Counted from the first letter of the stretch, positions 32,551 through 42,022 are shown. The stretch: DNA of 64,000 nt from Micromonospora chokoriensis (GCF_900091505.1 NZ_LT607409.1:2418001-2482000); one strand, 5' to 3'. Notes: generated from the letters alone by a model not told the origin. A program made the numbers and translations.

Positions 32551-35500
32551 ATGGACCGGCGTCCGGCGATCAAACCGGAACCCGACCTCCGGCAGGATGA
32601 CTCCGGCCGGGACGACGACAGCTTCGATTCGGCGACCGACGGGGACGGCTACGGCCGCCTCGACGTGGGAGTGACCGGGCTGACCGGGTCGAGCATCGAC
32701 ACCATCTACGATCTGGGCCTGCCGACTGAGGTGTTGGCCGACGACGTGGAGGACGCCGAGCTCGACGAGCCCGTTCCCAACGCGGAGCGCCTGGTGGCGC
32801 AGGCTGTCGCGCTCGCGGGGGACGATCACGACGCGGCGACACTTGTCGGCCGTTTCTGGCGGTTCGCGCCAGATGAGGAGTTGGTCGGTTTCACGGCCGA
32901 GGAGATGCTCGACGCGGCCCGGGCGCACCGGGACCTCGCCCAGCAGCGGGTTCCGGGCGAGTTGAAACTGCGGATCCACGAACCGCACGCCGACCAGCAC
33001 CACACCGTCGTCGAGATCGTCACCGACGACATGCCGTTCCTGGTCGACTCGGTGACCGCGCTACTCAACTCGTACCACCTCGACGTGCACCTGCTGGTGC
33101 ACCCGCTCGTGGTGGTCCGGCGTGAGCCGCTGGGCCGACTCACCGAGGTCTCCGCGGACGTGGAGCCGGACGACGCGATCGACGGCGACATCATCGAGAG
33201 CTGGATGCGGATCGAGATCGACCCGGTCCGGGACGCGGCCGAGCGGGACCGGCTGCGCCGCGAGCTGCAGCGGGTGCTCACCGACGTGCGGGAGGCGGTG
33301 GAGGACTGGCCGAAGATGCGTCAGCGGGCCCTCGCGCTCGCCGACGAGCTGGCGTCGACCCGCACCTCCGACAACCGTCCGCCGGTGCCGGAGAAAGACA
33401 TCACCGACTCGGTGGAGCTGCTGCGGTGGCTCGCCCACGACCACTTCACCTTCCTCGGCTACCGCGAGTACCGGCTGGTGGACGCCCCCGGTGGGGACAC
33501 GACCGACCCGGTCGACGGCAAGGCGCTGGAGGCGGTGCTCGGCACCGGCCTGGGCATCCTGCGCTCCGATTCGCCGGACGCGCGGTCGCTGTCGTCGATG
33601 ACGCCCGAGGCGCACGAGAAGGTGCTGGAGAAGCGCCTGCTCATCATCACCAAGGCCAACTCGCGGGCGACCGTGCACCGGTCGGCCTACCTCGACTACA
33701 TCGGCTTCAAGATCTTCAACGCGGCCGGCGAGGTGATCGGCGAGCGACGTTTCCTGGGCCTGTTCTCCACGGCCGCGTACCGGACCAGCGTCCGGGAACT
33801 GCCGGTGGTCCGCCGCAAGGTGGCCGAGGTGCTGGACCGCTCCGGCCTCAGCCAGCGCAGCCACTCCGGCAAGGATCTGATCCAGATCCTGGAGACGTAC
33901 CCGCGCGACGAGCTGTTCCAGATCAAGACCGACGACCTGTACCACGCGGTGATCGGCGTGCTGCGCATGGCCGGGCGCCGGCAGTTGCGGGTCTTCCTGC
34001 GTCGGGACGCGTACGGGCGGTTCATCTCCTGCCTGATCTACCTGCCCCGGGACCGGTTCACCACCCAGAACCGGCTGCGCATGCAGGACATCCTCCTGCG
34101 CGAGCTGAACGGCGTCGGGGTGGACTACACCACCCGGGTCACCGAGTCGATGCTCGCTCGGGTGCACTTCATCGTCCGCACCGACCCGACCCGGCCGCCC
34201 GGCGACATCGACGCCGACCTGCTGGCCGAGGAGTTGGCCGACGCGACCCGTCTCTGGGACGACGACTACCGGTTGGTGCTGGAGCGCAAGCTCGGCGACG
34301 AGCAGGCCAAGCACCTGTTCACCCGGTACGCCGACGCGTTCCCGGAGGGTTACAAGGACGGGCACACGCCGTACGAGGCGATGAAGGACCTGGCGAAGCT
34401 GGAGCTGCTGGAGGAGCCCGGCCAGCTGGAGATGCACCTGTTCCGCAAGCAGCTCGCGCCCCGACCGGGCACGCGGGTGCCCGGTGCGGACCTCGTCGAG
34501 GCGATGGACGTCCGGTTCAAGGTCTACCGGTACGGCGAGCCGATGATGCTCTCCGCCGTGCTGCCGGTGCTGCACTCGCTCGGCGTACGGGTCGTCGACG
34601 AGCACCCGTACGAGGTGGACCGGATCGACGGTCGGGTCTACCTGTACGACTTCGGCCTCATGCTGCCCGAGGGGCACCACGAGCTGGCCGAGGTGCGCCC
34701 GCACGTGGAGAACGCGTTCGCGGCGGCCTGGCGGGGCGAGGCCGAGGTGGACCGGTTCAACGAGCTGGTGCTGCGCGGCGGTCTGACCTGGCGGCAGGTG
34801 GTGGTGCTGCGGGCGTACGCGAAGTACCTGCGGCAGGCCGGCACGGTCTTCTCGCAGGACTACATGGAGCAGACCTTCATCGCGTACCCGAAGCTCGCCG
34901 CATTGCTGGTGGAGCTGTTCGAGACCCGGTTCGCGCCGGGCGAGCAGACCCACGAGCAGCGGCAGCAGCGCAGCGGTGAGCTGGTGGAGACGATCCGGGG
35001 CGCGCTGGACGACGTGGCCAGCCTCGACCAGGACCGGATCCTGCGCTCGTACCTGACGTTGATCGAGGCGACCCTGCGGACCAGCTTCTACCAGAAGCGC
35101 GCCGACGGGCGGCCCAAGGCGTACGTGGCGTTCAAGCTGGACCCGCAGGCCATTCCGGACCTGCCGGCGCCGCGACCGAAGTTCGAGATCTTCGTCTACT
35201 CGCCGCGGTTCGAGGGCGTGCACCTGCGGTTCGGGCCGGTGGCCCGGGGCGGGTTGCGCTGGTCGGACCGTCGGGAGGACTTCCGGACCGAGGTGCTCGG
35301 CCTGGTCAAGGCGCAGATGGTGAAGAACACCGTGATCGTGCCGGTGGGCGCCAAGGGCGGCTTCGTGTTGAAGCAGAAGCCGGGTGACCGGGACGAGGCG
35401 GTCGCCTGCTACCAGGAGTTCGTCGGCGCGATGCTGGACGTCACCGACAACATCGTCAGCGGGCAGATCGTGCCTCCCGAGGACGTGGTGCGGCACGACG

Positions 35501-37632
35501 GCGACGACCCGTACCTGGTGGTGGCGGCCGACAAGGGCACCGCGACGTTCTCCGACATCGCCAACGAGATCTCCAAGACCCACAACTTCTGGATGGGCGA
35601 CGCGTTCGCCTCCGGCGGTTCGGCCGGCTACGACCACAAGAAGATGGGCATCACCGCCCGGGGCGCCTGGGAGTCGGTCAAGCGGCACTTCCGGGAGCTG
35701 GGCCTGGACACCCAGACCCAGGACTTCACTGTGGTCGGTGTCGGCGACATGTCCGGCGACGTGTTCGGCAACGGGATGCTGCTCTCCGAGCACATCCGGC
35801 TGGTGGCCGCCTTCGACCACCGGCACATCTTCCTCGACCCGGAGCCGGACGCGGCCACCTCGTACGCGGAGCGGCGGCGACTGTTCGACCTGCCCCGGTC
35901 CTCGTGGGAGGACTACAACCCGGAGCTGATTTCGGCCGGTGGCGGCATCTTCCCGCGTACCGCGAAGTCCATCCCGATCACGCCGCAGGTCCGGGCGGCG
36001 ATCGGCCTGGACGACGACGTGACGCAGATGTCGCCGCAGGACCTGATGAAGGCGATCGTCACCGCCCCGGTGGATCTCTTCTGGAACGGCGGCATCGGCA
36101 CCTACGTCAAGGCGTCCAGCCAGACCAACGCCGAGGTGGGCGACAAGTCCAACGACGCGATCCGGGTGGACGGGCGCGACCTGCGCTGCCGGGTGGCGGG
36201 CGAGGGCGGAAACCTGGGCTGGACCCAGCTCGGCCGGATCGAGTACGCGTTGACCGGTGGCCGGATCTACACGGACTTCATCGACAACGCGGCCGGGGTG
36301 GACACCTCCGACCACGAGGTGAACATCAAGATCCTGCTGAACACCGCCGTGGCCGACGGCGAGTTGACCATGGCCGACCGGGACGAGCTGCTCGCCGGGA
36401 TGACCGACGAGGTCGCGGAGCTGGTGCTGCGGGACAACTACGACCAGGCTCGGGCGATCAACAACGCCCAGGCCCAGGCCGCCTCGCTGCTCCCGGTGCA
36501 CCGCCGGATGATCAACGAGTTGGAGCGTTCGGGTGGGTTGGACCGGGCGCTGGAGGCACTGCCGCCGGACGAGGAGCTGGCGGTACGCAGCGAGTCCGGG
36601 CTGACCGCGCCGGAGTTCGCGGTGCTGCTCGCGTACGTGAAGATCGTCCTGGAACGGGAGATCCTCACCGAAGGGCTGGCGGACGAGGAGTGGACGACCG
36701 ATGTCCTGGTCAACTACTTCCCGACGCCGATGCGCGAGCGGTTCGCCGAGCGGATGGGCCAACACCGGCTGCGCCGGGACATCGTGACCACGGTGCTCGT
36801 CAACGAGGCGATCAACCGGGGTGGCATCTCGTTCATCTTCCGGGTGGTCGAGGAGACCGCGGCCAGCGCCGCCGACGTGATCCGGGCCTACGTGGTGGTC
36901 AGCGAGGTGTTCGGCCTGCGCGACCTGTGGGACGCGGTCGAGGCGTTGGACAACAAGGTCGCGCCCGAGTTGCAGACGAGCGTCTACCTGGACACCCGTC
37001 GACTGCTCGACCGTGCGGTGCGGTGGCTGGTCTCCAACCGGCGCTCGCCGATCGACGTGCCGGCCGAGATCGCCCGGCTGCGCGACGGCGTCACGCGGCT
37101 GTTGCCGGGGCTCGAGGAGCTGTTCTACGGCAACGAGCGGCAGGGCATCGCCGCGCACATGGACTCGATGACCGAGCGTGGGCTGCCCCGCGAGCTGGCT
37201 GAGCGGGCGACCCGGTTGATGTACAGCTTCGGTCTGATGGACGTGGTGGAGACCGCCAACTCCAGCGGACGGGACGTCAGCGAGGTGGCCTCGGTCTACT
37301 TCGTGCTGTCCGACCTCTTCCGGGTGGACTCCCTGCTGTCGAAGATCTCCCTGCTGCCTCGGGAGGACCGCTGGCAGACGCTCGCCCGGATGGCGCTGCG
37401 CTACGACCTGTACGCCGCGCTGGCCGCGCTCACCGCGGAGGTGCTCGACTCCACCCCGGACGACCTGCCGCCGCACGAGCGGGTGCAGCAGTGGGAGCAG
37501 TCGAACGCGACCTCGATCCACCGCGCCCGCCGCGCGATGGGGGAGTTCGACGAGTCGCGGGCGGATCTCGCCGCCCTCTCGGTGCTGCTGCGTCAGATCC
37601 GCACCCTGGTGCGGACCTCCGCAGCCGCCTGA
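32551..37632 (+). CDS. gdh: NAD+-dependent glutamate dehydrogenase, GDH180 class
   Basis: A 1693-aa giant glutamate dehydrogenase catalysing glutamate + NAD+ to 2-oxoglutarate and ammonium. It is of the class first described in Streptomyces clavuligerus and also regulated by allostery or phosphorylation in mycobacteria. The N-terminal about 800 residues hold ACT-like regulatory modules (TDDMPFLVDSVTALLNSY near 150; ARVHFIVRTDP near 535). The catalytic core begins near residue 900 (GGLRWSDRREDFRTEVLG, VPVGAKGGFV with the catalytic Lys). The C-terminal helical region follows. The ATG at 32551 is preferred over GTG 32542 because of GAGGGGAG 8 bp upstream. A perfect 17-bp hairpin ends the gene. 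Confidence 0.95.
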   Translation: MDRRPAIKPEPDLRQDDSGRDDDSFDSATDGDGYGRLDVGVTGLTGSSIDTIYDLGLPTEVLADDVEDAELDEPVPNAERLVAQAVALAGDDHDAATLVGRFWRFAPDEELVGFTAEEMLDAARAHRDLAQQRVPGELKLRIHEPHADQHHTVVEIVTDDMPFLVDSVTALLNSYHLDVHLLVHPLVVVRREPLGRLTEVSADVEPDDAIDGDIIESWMRIEIDPVRDAAERDRLRRELQRVLTDVREAVEDWPKMRQRALALADELASTRTSDNRPPVPEKDITDSVELLRWLAHDHFTFLGYREYRLVDAPGGDTTDPVDGKALEAVLGTGLGILRSDSPDARSLSSMTPEAHEKVLEKRLLIITKANSRATVHRSAYLDYIGFKIFNAAGEVIGERRFLGLFSTAAYRTSVRELPVVRRKVAEVLDRSGLSQRSHSGKDLIQILETYPRDELFQIKTDDLYHAVIGVLRMAGRRQLRVFLRRDAYGRFISCLIYLPRDRFTTQNRLRMQDILLRELNGVGVDYTTRVTESMLARVHFIVRTDPTRPPGDIDADLLAEELADATRLWDDDYRLVLERKLGDEQAKHLFTRYADAFPEGYKDGHTPYEAMKDLAKLELLEEPGQLEMHLFRKQLAPRPGTRVPGADLVEAMDVRFKVYRYGEPMMLSAVLPVLHSLGVRVVDEHPYEVDRIDGRVYLYDFGLMLPEGHHELAEVRPHVENAFAAAWRGEAEVDRFNELVLRGGLTWRQVVVLRAYAKYLRQAGTVFSQDYMEQTFIAYPKLAALLVELFETRFAPGEQTHEQRQQRSGELVETIRGALDDVASLDQDRILRSYLTLIEATLRTSFYQKRADGRPKAYVAFKLDPQAIPDLPAPRPKFEIFVYSPRFEGVHLRFGPVARGGLRWSDRREDFRTEVLGLVKAQMVKNTVIVPVGAKGGFVLKQKPGDRDEAVACYQEFVGAMLDVTDNIVSGQIVPPEDVVRHDGDDPYLVVAADKGTATFSDIANEISKTHNFWMGDAFASGGSAGYDHKKMGITARGAWESVKRHFRELGLDTQTQDFTVVGVGDMSGDVFGNGMLLSEHIRLVAAFDHRHIFLDPEPDAATSYAERRRLFDLPRSSWEDYNPELISAGGGIFPRTAKSIPITPQVRAAIGLDDDVTQMSPQDLMKAIVTAPVDLFWNGGIGTYVKASSQTNAEVGDKSNDAIRVDGRDLRCRVAGEGGNLGWTQLGRIEYALTGGRIYTDFIDNAAGVDTSDHEVNIKILLNTAVADGELTMADRDELLAGMTDEVAELVLRDNYDQARAINNAQAQAASLLPVHRRMINELERSGGLDRALEALPPDEELAVRSESGLTAPEFAVLLAYVKIVLEREILTEGLADEEWTTDVLVNYFPTPMRERFAERMGQHRLRRDIVTTVLVNEAINRGGISFIFRVVEETAASAADVIRAYVVVSEVFGLRDLWDAVEALDNKVAPELQTSVYLDTRRLLDRAVRWLVSNRRSPIDVPAEIARLRDGVTRLLPGLEELFYGNERQGIAAHMDSMTERGLPRELAERATRLMYSFGLMDVVETANSSGRDVSEVASVYFVLSDLFRVDSLLSKISLLPREDRWQTLARMALRYDLYAALAALTAEVLDSTPDDLPPHERVQQWEQSNATSIHRARRAMGEFDESRADLAALSVLLRQIRTLVRTSAAA

Positions 37633-37650
37633 GTCAGGGAACGCCGGACG

Positions 37651-37688
37651 CGGTCCGGCCGATCGGGTCGCCCCGATCGGCCGGACCG
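37651..37688. terminator. Strong bidirectional hairpin after gdh
   Basis: Perfect 17-bp arms CGGTCCGGCCGATCGGG (37651-37667) and CCCGATCGGCCGGACCG (37672-37688), 4-nt loop TCGC, between the convergent gdh and sortase genes. Very stable. No T-run. Confidence 0.8.
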
Positions 37689-37705
37689 CTCTCGTCTGTC
37701 GCGGG

Positions 37706-38419
37706 TCACGCCGCCAGGGTGGCGAAGACGACGATGTTGTCCGGGTAGCTCTTGGCGACCTCGTCGAACTGACCACCGCAGGTGACCACCCGCAGGCTGG
37801 GCCGGTCGCTCGGTCCGTACACCAACTCGGTGGGGAAGGCCGTCTTCGGGTACGACGACACCGAGTCCACGGTGAAGGTGGCGGGCACGCCGTCGGTCCG
37901 TCGCACCGTGATGGTGTCGCCCGGGACGAGAGCGCCCAGGTCGAAGAAGACGGCCGGGCCGAGCACCGCCGAGTCCACGTGTCCGACGATCACCGCGTTA
38001 CCCGTCTCGCCCGGGCTGGCGCCCGGCTCGTACCAACCGGCCTTGTCGGCCTGGTCCAGCGGGGGGACCTGGACGGTGCCGTCCGGGTTGGTGCCCAACG
38101 GCATGATCGTCGCGGCGACGCCGATCCGGGGAATCTCGATGGTGGTCGGCGCGGAACGCGCCAGCCCGGCCGGGGCGTTGTCGACCGGCTGCCCGTCGGG
38201 CACGGCGTCGACCGGGGTGCTCGCCGGTCGGGAGGCCTCGGGGCCGGCCTGGGCGAGCGGCTGCGGCGGTCGGGGAGCGGGCGTGGTCTTCAGGGAAGCG
38301 CCGATCATGCCGGCACCGATCATGGCCATGGTGACGACGACGGCCGCGCCGGCGGCACGCCACGGTCTCCCGTGACGGCCGCCGGCCCGTGTCGTCGTCA
38401 CGTCAGACGAGCGAACCAT
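37706..38419 (-). CDS. Class F-like sortase
   Basis: A 237-aa membrane-anchored transpeptidase (N-terminal TM about 21-42, Pro-rich spacer, sortase barrel about 90-237) that would attach surface proteins to the wall or to a lipid acceptor. Catalytic His147 (VGHVDS) and Cys214 (VVTCGG) are visible. The third residue, an Arg usually found after the Cys, is not evident: the segment reads FDEVAKSYPDN, and the only nearby Arg is 210, before the Cys. The gene overlaps by 17 bp the end of the repeat protein, its probable substrate. Confidence 0.82.
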   Translation of the reverse strand: MVRSSDVTTTRAGGRHGRPWRAAGAAVVVTMAMIGAGMIGASLKTTPAPRPPQPLAQAGPEASRPASTPVDAVPDGQPVDNAPAGLARSAPTTIEIPRIGVAATIMPLGTNPDGTVQVPPLDQADKAGWYEPGASPGETGNAVIVGHVDSAVLGPAVFFDLGALVPGDTITVRRTDGVPATFTVDSVSSYPKTAFPTELVYGPSDRPSLRVVTCGGQFDEVAKSYPDNIVVFATLAA

Positions 38420-39593
38420 CGGTCCGCCGACGACGCATCAGCACGATCCCGCCCAGCGCGGCGGCGCCGAGCAGGCCCGCCCCGCCGGTGGCCAGGCCAC
38501 GGTCGGTGCCGGTGCTGGCGCCACCGTCACCACCGTCGACACCGCCGTGCGGCAGCACGACGAGCTCGCCCTCGCCGCACGAGCCCTTGAGCTCGTAGCG
38601 ACCCGGCTTGGCGTCCTTGTCGACCTTGGCCTCGCCGTAGTAGACGAACTCGCGCTCCCTGTCCCAGCTGCGCTCGTCCGAGCCGCGGCCCTCGGAGTCC
38701 CAGCCCTTGTCCGAGCCGCGCTCGTCGGAGCCGTAGCTGCCGCGCTCGTCGGAGCCGTACTCGTCGGAGCCGTGGCCCTTGTTCTCCCAGCCCTTGTCCG
38801 AGCCGTACTCGTCGGAGCCGTACTCGTCGGAGCCGTAGCTGCCGCGCTCGTCGGAGCCGTACTCGTCGGAGCCGTGGCCCTTGTTCTCCCAGCCCTTGTC
38901 CGAGCCGCGCTCGTCGGAGCCGTAGCTGCCGCGCTCGTCGGAGCCGTACTCGTCCGAGCCGTGGCCGTTGGACTCCCAGTCCTTCTTGCCTTCGTCCTTG
39001 GACTCCCAGTCCTTCTTGTCGCGGCTGTCGTCCGCGTCCTGGCCGTGCTCCTCGCCCTTCCAGTCCTTGCCACCCTCGTCGCCGAGAGCGTCGGCGGCAG
39101 CGCCGCCACCCTGGCCGCCGGACTGCGACTTGTCCTTGCCGTTCTCGTCCTTGCCCTCGTGGTCCTTGCCCTTGTCGTCCTTGCCCTTGTCGTCCTTGCC
39201 GTGCTCGTCCTTGCCGTTGTCGTCCTTGCCCTCGTGGTCCTTGCCCTTGTCGTCCTTGCCGTGTTCGTCCTTGCCGTTGTCGTGGTCGCGGGAGTCTTCC
39301 TCCTCGCTCCACTCGCGGTCCTCGCCCCGGTCGTCACGCACCGGCTTGAGATTGACCTTGCCGGTGACCTTGGACCACACGTACGCGTGCTCCTGCCGAT
39401 CCGGGCAGATCTCGAGGAGCTTGACCTCTTCGCCGGCCTTGACCACGTGCGGCTTGGCGTAGACCTTGCCGTCGCGGTCGTGGCCGCCGTCGTGGTGACC
39501 GTCGGCGAACGCGATCCCCGGCGCGAACACCAGGAGCGACGCGCCGCCGAGCGCGGCGCCCGCTACGACCTTCCCGAGCATCTTCTTAGCCAT
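38403..39593 (-). CDS. Repeat-expanded surface protein, likely sortase substrate
   Basis: A 396-aa exported protein. Signal peptide about 1-30 (APGIAFA-DG). Residues 43-85 (VYAKPHVVKAGEEVKLLEIC, AYVWSKVTGKVNLKPV) and 314-350 (EFVYYGEAKVDKDAKPGRYE, LKGSCGEGELVVLP) look like the two halves of a single Ig-like domain with one disulfide (Cys63 and the Cys of GSC). They are split by about 228 residues of charged Asp/Glu/Lys/Gly repeats. The C-terminus has a sorting-type signal: GLATGG, hydrophobic stretch LLGAAALGGIVLM, RRRR. The sortase gene overlaps its stop. The start ATG at 39593 is preferred over GTG 39605. An AT-rich promoter region lies upstream. Confidence 0.75.
   Translation of the reverse strand: MAKKMLGKVVAGAALGGASLLVFAPGIAFADGHHDGGHDRDGKVYAKPHVVKAGEEVKLLEICPDRQEHAYVWSKVTGKVNLKPVRDDRGEDREWSEEEDSRDHDNGKDEHGKDDKGKDHEGKDDNGKDEHGKDDKGKDDKGKDHEGKDENGKDKSQSGGQGGGAAADALGDEGGKDWKGEEHGQDADDSRDKKDWESKDEGKKDWESNGHGSDEYGSDERGSYGSDERGSDKGWENKGHGSDEYGSDERGSYGSDEYGSDEYGSDKGWENKGHGSDEYGSDERGSYGSDERGSDKGWDSEGRGSDERSWDREREFVYYGEAKVDKDAKPGRYELKGSCGEGELVVLPHGGVDGGDGGASTGTDRGLATGGAGLLGAAALGGIVLMRRRRTDGSLV
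38655..39338 (-). repeat. Coding tandem repeats within the surface protein
   Basis: Two repeat blocks in frame. The N-terminal block is made of short GKD units (KDEHGKDDKGKDHEGKDDNG type) at about 39130-39290. The C-terminal block is made of GSDE units (GSDEYGSDERGSYGSDE type) with a longer period containing KGWENKGHGSDEYGSDERGS repeated at least twice, about 38690-38960. Near-identity of copies at the DNA level implies recent expansion by slippage or recombination. Confidence 0.88.
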
Positions 39594-40210
39594 GACCTGC
39601 GTCACTCCATCCCTGTTGTCCTGAGCCCGGCGACAACCGAGCTAAGACCGACGTTAGACCGTTTCATGACTTATGAAGTGAAAGATTCGCGTTTTGCCTT
39701 TTGCTCCAAGTAGGTGCTGAACAAGAGGTAAGCGGCCTTCGCCGTTCTGAGTGCCGCCTCAGGCCCTGCACGTCGGTCCCGGGCCCGGCGCGGCGTCTGC
39801 GGTTCGGAGTGACCCACCGACGCCTGGCGTCCGGTACGGCCGGAGACCGTCCCGTCAGGTGTCGACCGGGAAGGTCCGGGGGTATCGTCCGAAACAGTGA
39901 CAGCGGGTGATCTCCGCCGCAACGCATCGAGCCATTGCCATGGAAGCGCTCCCATGCAAGAATCGGCGAACGCGGTTCGGAGAGCCACACCGCGCAGGCA
40001 GGGAGTCGAGGGCACCGGTTCGCCGGGCGACGTCCCGCCGAAGGATCGGCCGCTGCACCGGTCGGTCACGCACCACCACCACCCTCGCCCGTCCGGGCCG
40101 GGCACCCCCCGAAATCCCGTTGGCGCCGGCGGCCGTCCGTCACAGGACGCTCACCGGGCCGTCTCGCCGGGCCGTACCAGAGCCCGGTCTCGCCCAAGGA
40201 GATCAGTGGC
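39594..40210. other. 617-bp intergenic region with divergent promoters
   Basis: No convincing gene: the open frames here lack RBS and coding character. The stretch 39655-39735 is markedly AT-rich for this genome (TTTCATGACTTATGAAGTGAAA, a 5-bp TTCAT/ATGAA inverted repeat) and probably holds the promoter of the surface-protein/sortase operon. A CebR-like box lies at 39941. The right end carries the cellulase RBS AAGGAG at 40197-40202. Confidence 0.6.
39941..39954 (+). promoter_or_regulatory. CebR/CelR-type operator upstream of the cellulase
   Basis: TGGAAGCGCTCCCA differs at one position from the 14-bp palindrome TGGGAGCGCTCCCA bound by the cellobiose-responsive LacI-family repressors CelR (Thermobifida) and CebR (Streptomyces). 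It is 256 bp upstream of the cellulase start, implying a long leader or a promoter near 39960. Confidence 0.8.
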
Positions 40211-41995
40211 ATGAATGTGTGGAGAAGGCTGACCGGCCCACGCCGGGCCCTTGCGCTCGCGGGCGCGGGCGCCCTGGTCGCCGGTGGGCTGGTGACGATT
40301 CCGGTTACCGCGGCGCAGGCCGCGACGCAGTGCGACATCGCGTACACGACCAACGACTGGCAGGGCGGCTTCACCGCGAACATCACCATCAAGAACCTCG
40401 GCGACCCGGTCAACGGCTGGACCCTGGGCTGGACCTTCCCCAACTCCAGCCAGCGGGTACAGCAGGGCTGGTCGGCCACCTACACCCAGTCCGGCAGCCA
40501 GGTCACCGCCCGGAGCATGTCCTACAACGGCAACCTCGGCACCGGCGCGTCGACGACCCTGGGCTTCAACGGCGCGTGGAGCGGCAGCAACCCGAAGCCG
40601 ACCTCGTTCACCCTGAACGGTGTGGTCTGCAACGGTGGCACCACCACTCCGCCGACCACGACGCCCCCGCCGACCGACCCGCCGCCCACCGACCCGCCGC
40701 CGACCGACCCGCCGCCCACGACCAACCCGCCGCCCGGCACCAAGGTCGACAACCCCTACGCCGGGGTGCGCGGCTACGTGAACCCGGAGTGGAAGGCCAA
40801 GGCGGACGCCGAGGCCGGCGGCAGCCGGATCTCCAACAACCCGACGGCCGTTTGGCTGGACCGGATCGCCGCGATCAACGGCACGCCGAACAGCAGCTCC
40901 AACGGCGCCTTCGGGGTGAAGGACCACCTGGACGAGGCGCTGCGTCAGGGCGCCGGCTACATCCAGTTCGTGATCTACAACCTGCCCGGCCGGGACTGCT
41001 CGGCGCTCGCCTCCAACGGTGAGCTGGGCCCGGACGAGCTGCCGAAGTACAAGGCCCAGTACATCGACCCGATCGCCGCGATCCAGGGCGACCCGAAGTA
41101 CAGCAGCATCCGGATCATCAACATCATCGAGATCGACTCGCTGCCGAACCTGGTGACCAACACCTCCGGCCAGCCCGGTGGCACGGTCATGTGCGACACC
41201 GTCAAGGCCAACGGCGCCTACGTCAACGGCGTCGGCTACGCCCTGGCCAAGCTGGGCTCGATCGGCAACGTCTACAACTACATCGACGCCGGGCACCACG
41301 GCTGGCTCGGGTGGGACAGCAACTTCAACCCGTCCGCCGAGATCCTGAAGACCGCGGCGGTGGCCTCCGGCAGCACCGTCAACAACGTGCACGGCTTCAT
41401 CACCAACACCGCCAACTACTCGGCGCTGCAGGAGCCGTACTTCAAGGTCACCGACAACGTGAACGGCCAGACGGTGCGGCAGTCGAAGTGGGTCGACTGG
41501 AACTACTACGTCGACGAGCTGTCGTTCGCCCAGGCGTTCCGGAGCAAGCTGGTCTCGTTGGGCTTCAACTCCAACATCGGCATGCTCATCGACACCTCCC
41601 GCAACGGTTGGGGCGGCTCCGCCCGGCCCACCGGCCCGGGTGCGACGACGAGCGTCGACACGTACGTCAACGGTGGCCGCGTCGACCGTCGGCTGCACCT
41701 CGGCAACTGGTGCAACCAGGCCGGCGCCGGTCTCGGCGAGCGGCCCCGGGTGGCCCCGGCCACGGGTATCGACGCCTACGTCTGGGTGAAGCCTCCGGGT
41801 GAGTCGGACGGCTCCAGCAAGGAGATCCCGAACAACGAGGGCAAGGGCTTCGACCGGATGTGCGACCCGACGTACGGCGGTAACGCCCGCAACGGCAACA
41901 ACCCGTCCGGTGCCCTGGGAGACGCGCCGATCTCCGGTGCGTGGTTCTCGGCCCAGTTCCAGGAGCTCATGCGCAACGCGTACCCGGCTCTCTGA
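40211..41995 (+). CDS. Secreted CBM2-GH6 cellobiohydrolase (exocellulase)
   Basis: A 594-aa exported cellulase. Signal peptide 1-37 (AQA-ATQ), cellulose-binding CBM2 38-140 (disulfide Cys41-Cys140, surface Trp residues), Pro/Thr linker 141-178 with PPPTD repeats, GH6 catalytic domain about 180-594. The GH6 signature VIYNLPGRDCSALASNG is complete, with Asp262 in RDC. The second motif reads IIEIDSLPNLVTN, the form seen in exo-acting bacterial enzymes such as Cel6B rather than endoglucanases. The ATG at 40211 has AAGGAG 8 bp upstream. A CebR-type box upstream predicts induction by cellobiose. Two hairpins follow the stop. Confidence 0.93.
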   Translation: MNVWRRLTGPRRALALAGAGALVAGGLVTIPVTAAQAATQCDIAYTTNDWQGGFTANITIKNLGDPVNGWTLGWTFPNSSQRVQQGWSATYTQSGSQVTARSMSYNGNLGTGASTTLGFNGAWSGSNPKPTSFTLNGVVCNGGTTTPPTTTPPPTDPPPTDPPPTDPPPTTNPPPGTKVDNPYAGVRGYVNPEWKAKADAEAGGSRISNNPTAVWLDRIAAINGTPNSSSNGAFGVKDHLDEALRQGAGYIQFVIYNLPGRDCSALASNGELGPDELPKYKAQYIDPIAAIQGDPKYSSIRIINIIEIDSLPNLVTNTSGQPGGTVMCDTVKANGAYVNGVGYALAKLGSIGNVYNYIDAGHHGWLGWDSNFNPSAEILKTAAVASGSTVNNVHGFITNTANYSALQEPYFKVTDNVNGQTVRQSKWVDWNYYVDELSFAQAFRSKLVSLGFNSNIGMLIDTSRNGWGGSARPTGPGATTSVDTYVNGGRVDRRLHLGNWCNQAGAGLGERPRVAPATGIDAYVWVKPPGESDGSSKEIPNNEGKGFDRMCDPTYGGNARNGNNPSGALGDAPISGAWFSAQFQELMRNAYPAL

Positions 41996-42022
41996 CCGGA
42001 ACGCTTCCACACCAACCCGCCA

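Noticed and set aside
33061..37776. A 1571-codon open frame antisense to the glutamate dehydrogenase gene
   Set aside because: High GC removes stops from the complement. The translation is His/Val/Arg/Gly-rich with no domain, and the sense frame is an unmistakable GDH180.
38655..39338. Regularly spaced repeats that might suggest a CRISPR array
   Set aside because: The repeats are contiguous, in frame, have no unique spacers and encode Gly-Ser-Asp-Glu and Gly-Lys-Asp units of a surface protein.
39671..40105. Short open frames in the region before the cellulase
   Set aside because: No RBS, no domain, mutually overlapping in several frames, and the region carries operator and promoter signals.
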